NCBI GenBank assembly: GCA_031264865.1
Contig: JAISDJ010000040.1
Location: forward strand, 1-35,827
Origin: Tannerellaceae bacterium
GTDB taxonomy: Bacteria > Bacteroidota > Bacteroidia > Bacteroidales > Tannerellaceae
Reading direction: 5' to 3'
Length of the DNA stretch: 35,827 bases
Part shown: positions 15,312-22,586 of the stretch, in pieces
Layout of the letters: every line of letters starts with the position of its first letter
Position numbering within the stretch: the first letter of the stretch is position 1
Made by a program: the position numbers and the translations under genes
The notes under the pieces: generated by a model
Databases searched by the model: none
Seen by the model: the letters and a program-made list of their open reading frames with translations, nothing else
What the model was told of the DNA's origin: nothing

Positions 15312-16765
15312 TTCTTTTCTTTGAATGTAGGAAGTAAATAACTTTCGGCATTATCGAGTACTTTTCCCACATTATTGATTTCCAAAAAGGTTGTTCCGCC
15401 TCCTTCGCCAAAACTTCCGCTCAGGTATGCTACCATGTTATCACGGGTGATATGTCCGCTATTGATAAGCTCATGCAAGGCATCATAAAAGTAAGCGCGG
15501 CGACTATCATTCCATGCCTGATGAACAGCCCATACCCCGTAGGAAAGCGAGAGCATCCGCATTACACCTTCATTATAACAAATGGCGTATACGGGAGATG
15601 TTCCCCTGAATGCTGCCAGATAACGGGCTGTGCGTCCGGTATGGCTATCGGTAATAATCGCTTTTACGTGCAGTTTGGATGACGATTTTACGGCCTGTTT
15701 TGCCAAAAAAGAAGTAACGTCCAAATCGTTTCCTCCAATTGGTACGCGGATATCATTGGCCGCCAATTTGGTTTTTTCGGCTTCCCGGGTTATTTTCGCC
15801 ATTGTCTGTACAGCTTCCACCGGGTATTTGCCGTATGCAGTCTCACCGCTCAACATCAAAGCGTCTGTACGATAATAAATGGCATTGGCGATATCCGTTA
15901 CTTCAGCGCGCGTAGGGCGTGGATTCGTTATCATGGAATGTAACATCTGCGTGGCCACAATCACCGGCTTTTTTACTTCCACACATTTACGGATCAATAT
16001 CCGTTGGATACCCGGTATTTTTTCTGCCGGTACTTCTATACCCAAATCACCTCTGGCAACCATAATGCCGTAAGCCGGTTCCAATATCTCATCGATATTA
16101 TCCACACCTTCCTGATTTTCTATCTTGGCGATGATTTTTATCGGGCTGTTGTGTTCGTCCAATATGCGTTGGATATCCAGCACGTCTTGTTTACTCCGCA
16201 CAAACGAGTGCGCAATAAAGTCTATATCGTTTTTGATACAATAGAGGATATTGTTCCTGTCTTTTTCGGTTAAAGAAGGAAGATTAATCCGTACGCCGGG
16301 AACATTTACGCTTTTGCGGCTACCTAAAACGGCGTCGTTCAAGGCTTCGCACACAAGATAATCAGGATGTTTTTCTACTACCTTTAAATCGAGGTCGCCA
16401 TCATCAATCAACATGTCATCGCCTATCTTCATATCACTTACAAAATTCCGGTAAGATACGCAGATACAATCAGCAGTGGTTTCGGTATCGGGGTTGCCTT
16501 TTACCTTTATTCTGTCGCCTGTTTTAAATGCTATCGGGCTTTGTGTAGTAGTAGTCCGTATTTCCGGACCCTTGGTATCCATTAATATGCCGATTCTGTT
16601 CGATACGGCGCGTACATTATTAACTATTTTATTAAAACCTTCTTCGTTGAGGTGTGCCGAATTCATGCGTACGACATTCATTCCCGAGTGATATAACTCA
16701 CGTATAAAATCTACCTCACAACGCTGGTCGGAGATAGTTGCTACAATCTTTGTATGCTTCAACAT
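15308..16765 (-). CDS. pyk: pyruvate kinase
   Basis: A 485-residue glycolytic enzyme converting phosphoenolpyruvate and ADP to pyruvate and ATP. It has TKIVATISDQRCEVDFI and VVRMNSAH at the N-terminus, MDTKGPEIRT, the metal/substrate signature IIAKIENQEGVDNIDEIL with GIMVARGDLGIEVP, and ATQMLHSMITNPRPTRAEVTDIANAI. The C-terminal allosteric-type domain (about 350-480) ends with SFGEGGGTTFLEI. Length is normal. It is the second gene of the leftward run, 36 nt behind aroQ and overlapping the O-methyltransferase gene. Confidence 0.97.
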   Translation of the reverse strand: MLKHTKIVATISDQRCEVDFIRELYHSGMNVVRMNSAHLNEEGFNKIVNNVRAVSNRIGILMDTKGPEIRTTTTQSPIAFKTGDRIKVKGNPDTETTADCICVSYRNFVSDMKIGDDMLIDDGDLDLKVVEKHPDYLVCEALNDAVLGSRKSVNVPGVRINLPSLTEKDRNNILYCIKNDIDFIAHSFVRSKQDVLDIQRILDEHNSPIKIIAKIENQEGVDNIDEILEPAYGIMVARGDLGIEVPAEKIPGIQRILIRKCVEVKKPVIVATQMLHSMITNPRPTRAEVTDIANAIYYRTDALMLSGETAYGKYPVEAVQTMAKITREAEKTKLAANDIRVPIGGNDLDVTSFLAKQAVKSSSKLHVKAIITDSHTGRTARYLAAFRGTSPVYAICYNEGVMRMLSLSYGVWAVHQAWNDSRRAYFYDALHELINSGHITRDNMVAYLSGSFGEGGGTTFLEINNVGKVLDNAESYLLPTFKEKK

Positions 16766-16784
16766 AAAAAATGATATTTTAAAG

Positions 16785-16809
16785 TTGACAATTGTCAGTT
16801 GTCAATTGA
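16785..16809. repeat. TTGACAA/TTGTCAA palindromic repeat at the aroQ-pyk junction
   Basis: Overlapping palindromes (TTGACAATTGTCA, then TTGTCAATTGA) form one 25-bp element between aroQ and pyk. The aroQ stop codon TGA (16804-16802) lies inside it. It could form alternative small hairpins; no T-run follows, so read-through to pyk is expected. Confidence 0.6.
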
Positions 16810-17221
16810 TTAATGCTAGTAACGCCAATTCATACGATTTGAGCCCGAAGCCTGCAATAACACCTTTGCAGGCTGCTGAAATCATAGAGTGATGCCTAAA
16901 TTCTTCACGGGTATGTACATTTGAGATATGTACTTCTACTACCGGAGATGCAATCGCTTTTATTGCGTCGTGCAAAGCAACAGACGTATGTGTGTAAGCT
17001 CCTGCATTAAGGATAATTCCGTCGTAACTGAAACCCGCTTCGTGTATCTTGTCGATTAATTCTCCTTCCACATTACTCTGGTAATAGTCAATTTTACAGG
17101 AAGGATATTGATTACGTAAAACTTCCAGATAATCTTCAAATGAAGTATTGCCATAAACGGTTGGTTCACGCTTTCCCAACAAGTTTAAATTAGGACCGTT
17201 AATAATCTGAAACTTCTTCAT
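16802..17221 (-). CDS. aroQ: type II 3-dehydroquinate dehydratase
   Basis: A 139-residue shikimate-pathway enzyme, normally dodecameric, that dehydrates 3-dehydroquinate. Visible are INGPNLNLLGKREPTVYG with the catalytic Tyr at 23, NVEGELIDKIHEA, ILNAGAYTHTSVALHDAI, and the EVHISNVHTREEFRHHS segment with the catalytic His. Length is typical. The start at 17221 has no strong Shine-Dalgarno sequence. A TACCTTTG box on the minus strand (17281-17274) lies about 50 nt upstream, without a well-spaced TTG. It leads the aroQ-pyk-methyltransferase-rbfA-permease run and is divergent from xerD. Confidence 0.96.
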   Translation of the reverse strand: MKKFQIINGPNLNLLGKREPTVYGNTSFEDYLEVLRNQYPSCKIDYYQSNVEGELIDKIHEAGFSYDGIILNAGAYTHTSVALHDAIKAIASPVVEVHISNVHTREEFRHHSMISAACKGVIAGFGLKSYELALLALIN

Positions 17222-17289
17222 TGTCGTGTAAGTTTATTACCTTTGTACCGGTAGCTGATAACCATAAGTGGGGCAAAGGTAGTGATTTT

Positions 17290-18180
17290 ATGAAAGATAT
17301 TGTAAACAAATATCAAATTTATCTTCGTTTGGAGAAGTCTCTTTCTCCTAATTCGGTAGATGCCTATATGGCCGATTTGGGTAAATTACTACAGTTTATG
17401 AGGAATGAAGGGCTTTCCTATAAGGATATCACCTATGGAAACCTTCAGCAGTTTGTTGCCCAATTGCATGATATCGGTATTCATCCCCGCTCCCAGGCGC
17501 GTATTATCTCCGGTATCAAATCGTTCTACCATTTTCTTTTATTAGATGATTATATAACAATTGATCCGACGGAATTGTTGGAATCTCCTAAAATCGGTTT
17601 GAAACTTCCGGAAGTTCTGACTGTGAATGAGATTAACAGCATACTTGATACCATTGACTTATCATTACCCGAAGGCCAACGAAACCGTGCTATGCTTGAA
17701 GTGCTTTATAGTTGCGGGCTCCGTGTATCGGAGCTGATAACGCTTCGCTATCCGGACGTTTATTTTGAAGAAGGTTTTATCAAGGTAGAAGGAAAGGGAA
17801 GCAAACAACGCCTTGTTCCTATTTCCGAAGCAGCGCTTCATGAAATTAAAAACTATTTGTACGATAGAAACCTGGTGAAAGTTAAGAAGGGATATGAGGA
17901 TATTCTCTTTCTTAGCCGACGGGGAACAGCCTTATCCCGGATTATGGTTTTTTATGTTATCAAGCAACAAACAGAAATGGCCGGGATACATAAAAACGTT
18001 AGTCCACATACGTTTCGGCACTCTTTTGCCACCCATTTGTTGGAAGGAGGAGCCAATTTACGCGCTATTCAGGAAATGCTCGGCCATGAAAAGATAACCA
18101 CTACCGAAATCTATACCCATATCGACCGTGAGTTCCTTCGCAAAGAAATATTAGAGCACCATCCGCGTAGCAGAAAATAA
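17290..18180 (+). CDS. xerD: tyrosine recombinase XerD-type
   Basis: A 296-residue site-specific recombinase. The ATG at 17290 gives the normal length and N-terminus; a longer TTG-started frame runs back into the aroQ promoter region and is unlikely. The SAM-like core-binding domain is at about 1-90 and the catalytic domain at about 105-290. The full active set is visible: R145 (GLRVSELI), K169 (EGKGSKQR), H240 and R243 (HTFRHSF), H266 (LGHEKITTTE) and the nucleophile Y275. Length and full-protein similarity fit chromosomal XerC/XerD dimer resolution and not a mobile-element integrase, and its housekeeping neighbours agree. XerD versus XerC is judged by overall likeness only. A TACCTTTG box at 17238-17245 may belong to its promoter. 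Confidence 0.9.
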   Translation: MKDIVNKYQIYLRLEKSLSPNSVDAYMADLGKLLQFMRNEGLSYKDITYGNLQQFVAQLHDIGIHPRSQARIISGIKSFYHFLLLDDYITIDPTELLESPKIGLKLPEVLTVNEINSILDTIDLSLPEGQRNRAMLEVLYSCGLRVSELITLRYPDVYFEEGFIKVEGKGSKQRLVPISEAALHEIKNYLYDRNLVKVKKGYEDILFLSRRGTALSRIMVFYVIKQQTEMAGIHKNVSPHTFRHSFATHLLEGGANLRAIQEMLGHEKITTTEIYTHIDREFLRKEILEHHPRSRK

Positions 18181-18253
18181 AAATAAGTTTGGCACTTTTG
18201 CATCCTTTTATGGTCTAAATGGAAAAAGAAAGAGACGCATCCGAAATCTTCAT

Positions 18254-18261
18254 TACTTTTG
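18254..18261 (+). promoter_or_regulatory. candidate -7 box for the PCMD-like gene
   Basis: TACTTTTG at 18254-18261 fits TAnnTTTG and lies 29 nt upstream of the ATG at 18290. No TTG at the proper spacing was seen, so this is a half-site call. Confidence 0.35.
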
Positions 18262-18289
18262 CAGGTTTTTATTTACTAAAATAAATGTT

Positions 18290-19861
18290 ATGAGAATGAA
18301 AAGATTTTACCCAACAATCTTGTGTTTGTTGATTGCAAGTATTAGTTATCTGAATGCACAAATCAATGGTGATTTTGACAATTGGACTGTAGACTCGCGA
18401 GGGAATGGGGCATTGCCCGGACAATATCTGAGGCCGGGAACACAGCCGGCCGGTTGGGAAGCCTCTAATGTAAACCAAAGGGTATTGATGGAGAAAAAAG
18501 AAGTGTTGGTTACTCCTGATGGTGGCAGAGTGGGCGGTACCTCCGCCCGGATGGAAAATAAATTTGTCGGAATAATGAATATCGGCAGTAATGCGCCTGC
18601 TTACATTACATTAGGCGTTCCATGGGCATATGCTGTTCTCAACCTTAACGAGTGCGACGGTGGAACGGTTGGCGGCATCTCGTATTCCGAACGTCCTGAT
18701 TCGATCATAGGCTATTTTAAACGTTCGCTTGGCGGAGAAAAAAGTGAGAATGCGCTTATTCTGGCCTATTTATGGAGGGGGACAGCCACATCAACCGTCC
18801 CGGTAAATTCAGCAGGTAATTATGTTTCAACGGAAACGGCGGAAGTATATGATCAGGAGCGTTATGTTTTAAGCAGTGGCAACGGAGCTACTTTAATAGG
18901 TAAGGCTGAATATAAAATCAGTGGTGAACTGAACGATTGGACACGTATTGCTATTCCGTTTGAGTATTACAGTAGCAGTACTCCCGAAAAACTGAATATC
19001 ATTATTTCTTCTGCCAACTATTTCGACCGCAATGCTATTGGTAACGGAAATGTTTTATGGGCGGATGATGTGGAACTGGTATTTAAATCGACAATAAAGC
19101 AAACAGAACTATCTATACCCAGCCTTCCTTATGAATGTTTTTATGGAAGGGAAGCAGCTTTTGTTCCTACATCCAATGATACGTATACCGAAATTAAAAT
19201 TTCGATAGAAGATCCTACCGTAGTAACGATAGAAAATGGTATCATGAGATTCCTAAGTATCGGAAGTACCCGGGTGACAGTGTCGCAGGCAGGTAATAGC
19301 TCGTTTACGGGAGCCAACTCAACGATTACGGTTACTGTTAAACCGGCTCCGTTAACGGTTGAATTACGTGATATTACGACCGAATCAGACACCGAACCTG
19401 TTTATTCTTTTAGTTATAAAGGGCTTACTAATGATGATTTGAATATCGTTCAATCAAGGCCGGAACAGGTATTTGGAACACTTCCACTGGCTCAGGCTTA
19501 TACGGATAAGGGTGAAAAAGTAACCTTCCCGGCCGAAGCAGGCACATATACGATTAAATGGCGACAAAAACCGGTAGCCTATAATTACAACGTTAAGGTA
19601 GACGAAACTGTGAAAACATTAACAGTAACAGAACGAACTACTACTGGAATTACAGAAATAAACGAAGGCATCACTATCTATACACATGCAGGAAAACTGT
19701 ATGTAAATAGCAACAAGCCGGGGAATTTAGCCATCTATACATTACAAGGAAGTAAATATCTCCAAAAGAATATAGATGCCGGGCTGACGAGCGTTTCCCT
19801 TCCAAAAGGCCTTTATATTGTTAAGATTAATGGCAATGCCCAAAAAGTTATTATTAATTAG
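18290..19861 (+). CDS. secreted PCMD-like carbohydrate-related protein with sorting-type tail
   Basis: A 523-residue protein with a signal peptide (start MRMKRFYPTILCLLIA, cleavage near LNAQ). The region about 25-265 (NGDFDNWTV, PAGWEASNVN, ENALILAYLWRG, NVLWADDVELVF) resembles the PCMD (putative carbohydrate metabolism) beta-sandwich common in Bacteroidetes surface proteins. Ig-like and MBG-type beta domains follow (about 275-445, including TITVTVKPAPLTVEL). The last 65 residues (ITIYTHAGKLYVNS, VSLPKGLYIVKINGNAQKVIIN) look like a type IX secretion or DUF6383-like C-terminal domain. A surface or secreted carbohydrate-binding role is inferred; no catalytic residues were recognised. A second in-frame ATG lies two codons downstream. 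The gene ends with five tandem in-frame stops (19859-19873). Confidence 0.75.
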   Translation: MRMKRFYPTILCLLIASISYLNAQINGDFDNWTVDSRGNGALPGQYLRPGTQPAGWEASNVNQRVLMEKKEVLVTPDGGRVGGTSARMENKFVGIMNIGSNAPAYITLGVPWAYAVLNLNECDGGTVGGISYSERPDSIIGYFKRSLGGEKSENALILAYLWRGTATSTVPVNSAGNYVSTETAEVYDQERYVLSSGNGATLIGKAEYKISGELNDWTRIAIPFEYYSSSTPEKLNIIISSANYFDRNAIGNGNVLWADDVELVFKSTIKQTELSIPSLPYECFYGREAAFVPTSNDTYTEIKISIEDPTVVTIENGIMRFLSIGSTRVTVSQAGNSSFTGANSTITVTVKPAPLTVELRDITTESDTEPVYSFSYKGLTNDDLNIVQSRPEQVFGTLPLAQAYTDKGEKVTFPAEAGTYTIKWRQKPVAYNYNVKVDETVKTLTVTERTTTGITEINEGITIYTHAGKLYVNSNKPGNLAIYTLQGSKYLQKNIDAGLTSVSLPKGLYIVKINGNAQKVIIN

Positions 19862-19923
19862 TAGTAGTAGTAATTCAGGGCGAAATTGTTTTTCAACAAT
19901 CTTGTTAGAATGTTAAAAATTTC

Positions 19924-19953
19924 ATGCCTACCTTTTTTCGAAGAGGTAGGCAT
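19924..19953 (+). terminator. hairpin terminator after the PCMD-like gene
   Basis: ATGCCTACC (19924-19932) and GGTAGGCAT (19945-19953) pair perfectly around a T/A-rich loop that can extend the stem, followed by CTTTCTT. A closely related hairpin occurs in the opposite sense at 31592-31619. Confidence 0.7.
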
Positions 19954-19991
19954 CTTTCTTAAAAATACAAGTCTCCTTTTAAGAAAAAATG

Positions 19992-19999
19992 TACCTTTG
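19992..19999 (+). promoter_or_regulatory. -7 box upstream of argS
   Basis: TACCTTTG at 19992-19999 matches TAnnTTTG and is 39 nt before the argS ATG, a normal distance. There is no well-spaced TTG; the -33 region is T-rich (CTCCTTTT). Confidence 0.45.
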
Positions 20000-20038
20000 C
20001 GGGCAAAATACAAGTCGGATTAATTAGATATATACGTT

Positions 20039-21832
20039 ATGGTTATCGAACAACAAATTACCGGATCAATTATAGCAGGTATACAATCGCTTTATGGAGC
20101 GGAAGTATCTGCGGAACAAATTCAATTGCAGAAAACAAAAAAAGAATTCAAAGGGCATCTGACATTGGTTGTAGCGCCATTTCTTCGTATATCTAAAAAA
20201 TCGCCGGATGCCACAGCGCGGGAAATAGGCGATTATTTAAAAGAGAACGAACCGGCAATAATAGCCTATAATGTTATCAACGTCTTCTTAAATCTTACAA
20301 TTTCTTCTTCTTGTTGGATTAATGTACTAAATGATATTCATCAACAATCTGAATATGGTATAAAGAAAGCGACTGAAAAATCGCCTTTGGTGATGATAGA
20401 ATATTCTTCGCCTAATACCAATAAACCCTTGCATTTAGGGCATATACGTAATAATTTGCTGGGATATAGTTTGTCTGAAATAATGAAAGCCAATGGAAAT
20501 AAGGTGGTGAAAACCAATATCGTAAACGATAGAGGTATTCATATTTGTAAATCCATGCTTGCCTGGGAGAAATGGGGGAACGGCGAAACGCCGGAGTCGT
20601 CGGGAAAGAAAGGCGATCATTTAATCGGTGATTATTATGTATTGTTCGACAAAAAATACAAAGAAGAGCTAAAAGAACTGGAAGCCAAAGGACTGACGAA
20701 AGAAGAAGCCGAAGCGCAATCTGTTCTGATGAGCGAAGCGCGTGAAATGCTTCGCCAATGGGAGGCCGGCGACGAGTCTGTCCGTTCCTTATGGAGTAGG
20801 ATGAATGGCTGGGTATATGCCGGGTTCGACGAAACATATAAGAGGATGGGAGTGGATTTCGATAAAATCTATTATGAATCGGAGACCTATCTCGAAGGAA
20901 AAAACGAAGTGTTGCGTGGTGTTAAGGAAGGAGTTTTTTATGAACGCGAAGATACATCGATATGGGCTGATTTGAAAAAAGACGGTTTGGATGAAAAGTT
21001 ATTGCTTCGCGCCGATGGTACCTCTGTTTATATGACGCAAGATATCGGGACGGCCAAGCTACGGTTTGATGATTACCCGATTGACAAGATGATTTATGTG
21101 GTAGGAAATGAACAAAACTATCACTTTCAGGTTTTGTCGATACTGTTGGATAAGTTAGGATTTGCTTTTGGAAAAGGATTGGTGCATTTTTCATACGGTA
21201 TGGTTGAACTACCGGAAGGAAAAATGAAAAGTCGTGAGGGTACGGTAGTAGATGCCGATGAACTGATGGAAGAAATGATCCAAACAGCCCGTGAAATATC
21301 GCAGGAATTAGGTAAATTGGATGAAATGACTCCCGAAGAATCCGAGGATATAGCCCGTATCGTCGGGCTTGGTTCATTAAAATACTTTATCTTGAAGGTG
21401 GACCCACGGAAAAATATGACTTTCAATCCGAAAGAATCTATTGATTTTAATGGAAATACCGGACCGTTTATTCAATATACCTATGCCCGTATCTGTTCTG
21501 TGTTAAGAAAGGCAACCGCACAAGGTATCCTCTTACCCGATGTTTTGCCGTTATCGACCCCTCTCTCTGAAAAAGAAGAAACCCTGGTGCAGTTAATCGC
21601 AACGTTTGTTCCGATAGTAGAAGAAGCAGGTACAGCTTATAGTCCGGCGTTGATTTGTAATTATATTTACGATTTAGTAAAAGAATACAATCAGTTCTAT
21701 CATGACTATTCCATTCTGCGTGAGGAAAATATGGACATAAAAACATTCCGTCTCGTACTCTCCGCCAATGTAGCCAAAGTAGTTAAGTCGGCTATGTCGT
21801 TACTGGGTATTGAAGTGCCGGAAAGGATGTAA
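20039..21832 (+). CDS. argS: arginyl-tRNA synthetase
   Basis: A 597-residue class I synthetase that charges tRNA-Arg. The N-terminal Add1-like domain covers about 1-90. The HIGH-type motif is HLGH at 132-135 in SSPNTNKPLHLGHIRNN, and the KMSKS-like loop is GKMKSREGTVVDADEL. The C-terminal DALR anticodon-binding domain ends KSAMSLLGIEVPERM, a standard ArgS terminus. Length is normal. It is transcribed alone, after a terminator and its own -7 box. Confidence 0.97.
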   Translation: MVIEQQITGSIIAGIQSLYGAEVSAEQIQLQKTKKEFKGHLTLVVAPFLRISKKSPDATAREIGDYLKENEPAIIAYNVINVFLNLTISSSCWINVLNDIHQQSEYGIKKATEKSPLVMIEYSSPNTNKPLHLGHIRNNLLGYSLSEIMKANGNKVVKTNIVNDRGIHICKSMLAWEKWGNGETPESSGKKGDHLIGDYYVLFDKKYKEELKELEAKGLTKEEAEAQSVLMSEAREMLRQWEAGDESVRSLWSRMNGWVYAGFDETYKRMGVDFDKIYYESETYLEGKNEVLRGVKEGVFYEREDTSIWADLKKDGLDEKLLLRADGTSVYMTQDIGTAKLRFDDYPIDKMIYVVGNEQNYHFQVLSILLDKLGFAFGKGLVHFSYGMVELPEGKMKSREGTVVDADELMEEMIQTAREISQELGKLDEMTPEESEDIARIVGLGSLKYFILKVDPRKNMTFNPKESIDFNGNTGPFIQYTYARICSVLRKATAQGILLPDVLPLSTPLSEKEETLVQLIATFVPIVEEAGTAYSPALICNYIYDLVKEYNQFYHDYSILREENMDIKTFRLVLSANVAKVVKSAMSLLGIEVPERM

Positions 21833-21844
21833 TAACGCTCCTTA

Positions 21845-22182
21845 CCATTTTATATAAGTTCCGCTTTTGCTCTTTACTCCATAGTTAAACCTGTTTACAT
21901 ACCCTAATACTTTCATTGCTTCTGCCAATACGATATTTCGGTAGATTCATAACTTTTGTGCATGATCGCATTCATCAATAATTCTCGTAAGGCCTAATAG
22001 GGATAGTTCGTTATAATTGTTTCCTTAAAGGAATCTCTTTTTACCGGTCGTCCTTTTACGACATTACTTTTTATAAAATCATCAAGCAGTTTTAATTCTG
22101 TGACGAGCGCTCCGGAAAACTTTTTTTCATATTCTACATCAGAGACCTTTTTTTCCAAATGCTCCGGATCAACCGAACTTAA
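21845..22182 (-). pseudogene. remnant of a COG2865 (AlbA_2/ATPase-domain) regulator
   Basis: Read leftward from about 22182, the frame gives HLEKKVSDVEYEKKF, ELKLLDDFIKSNVVKGRPVK, ETIITNYPY, then a premature TAG (21996-21994), then ALRELLMNAIMHKSYES. This matches the central part of AlbA_2-type transcriptional regulators with an HATPase_c_4 region. From 21931 a different frame reads VLAEAMKVLGYVNRFNYGV, the later part of the same family, so an internal piece is deleted and the frame is broken. Both ends of the gene are missing. It abuts a SusD fragment on the other strand. Confidence 0.7.
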
Positions 22183-22511
22183 GTGGTGACGGATCGGAGG
22201 CTGTTAATTATCAAATCGATATATATAAAGAATCTTGGGCTGGTAAAGATAAAGACTGGTTGCGTAAAAGGGTAAGGTTTGAACATCGTCTCGAATTTGC
22301 AGAAGAAGGTCATTATTTCTTTGATCTTGTTCGCTGGGATGTTGCAGAAGAATATATAAATGCATATATTTCCAGAGAAAAGAAACATATCGGATATCTG
22401 GAAGGCGTTGTTTTTGAGAAAAATAATCGTTACTTTGCAATTCCTCTGACAGAAATCGACAGAAGTTATAAAGACGGAGTACCAACATTGGTTCAAAATC
22501 CGGGCTATTAA
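22182..22511 (+). pseudogene. C-terminal fragment of a SusD/RagB outer-membrane glycan-binding protein
   Basis: About 109 codons ending at TAA 22509-22511 carry the SusD C-terminal signature: VRFEHRLEFAEEGHYFFDLVRW, then a YFAIPLTEIDRS stretch and the terminal VQNPGY. Intact SusD proteins are roughly 450-650 residues with a lipoprotein signal; here the first three quarters and the start are absent, and no SusC gene is present. The open frame begins at the junction with the regulator remnant on the opposite strand. It cannot make a functional SusD. Confidence 0.85.
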
Positions 22512-22550
22512 TATTTTGAGAATGTGTCGGAAGGTTGTCTTTTGGCACAC

Positions 22551-22582
22551 TTTGTATCTTATAAAAACATGAAATACCTTTG
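22551..22582 (+). promoter_or_regulatory. promoter of the glycosidase gene, very close to its ATG
   Basis: TTTG (22551-22554), 20 bp and TACCTTTG (22575-22582) match the consensus well. The ATG of the signal peptide is at 22587, only four bases after the box, so the predicted transcript would start at or near the A of the ATG. Confidence 0.6.
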
Positions 22583-22586
22583 AGAA

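Noticed and set aside
17221-17289. Extension of xerD to an upstream TTG
   Set aside because: It adds 23 residues not typical of XerC/XerD and overlaps the divergent promoter region. The ATG at 17290 gives the normal N-terminus.
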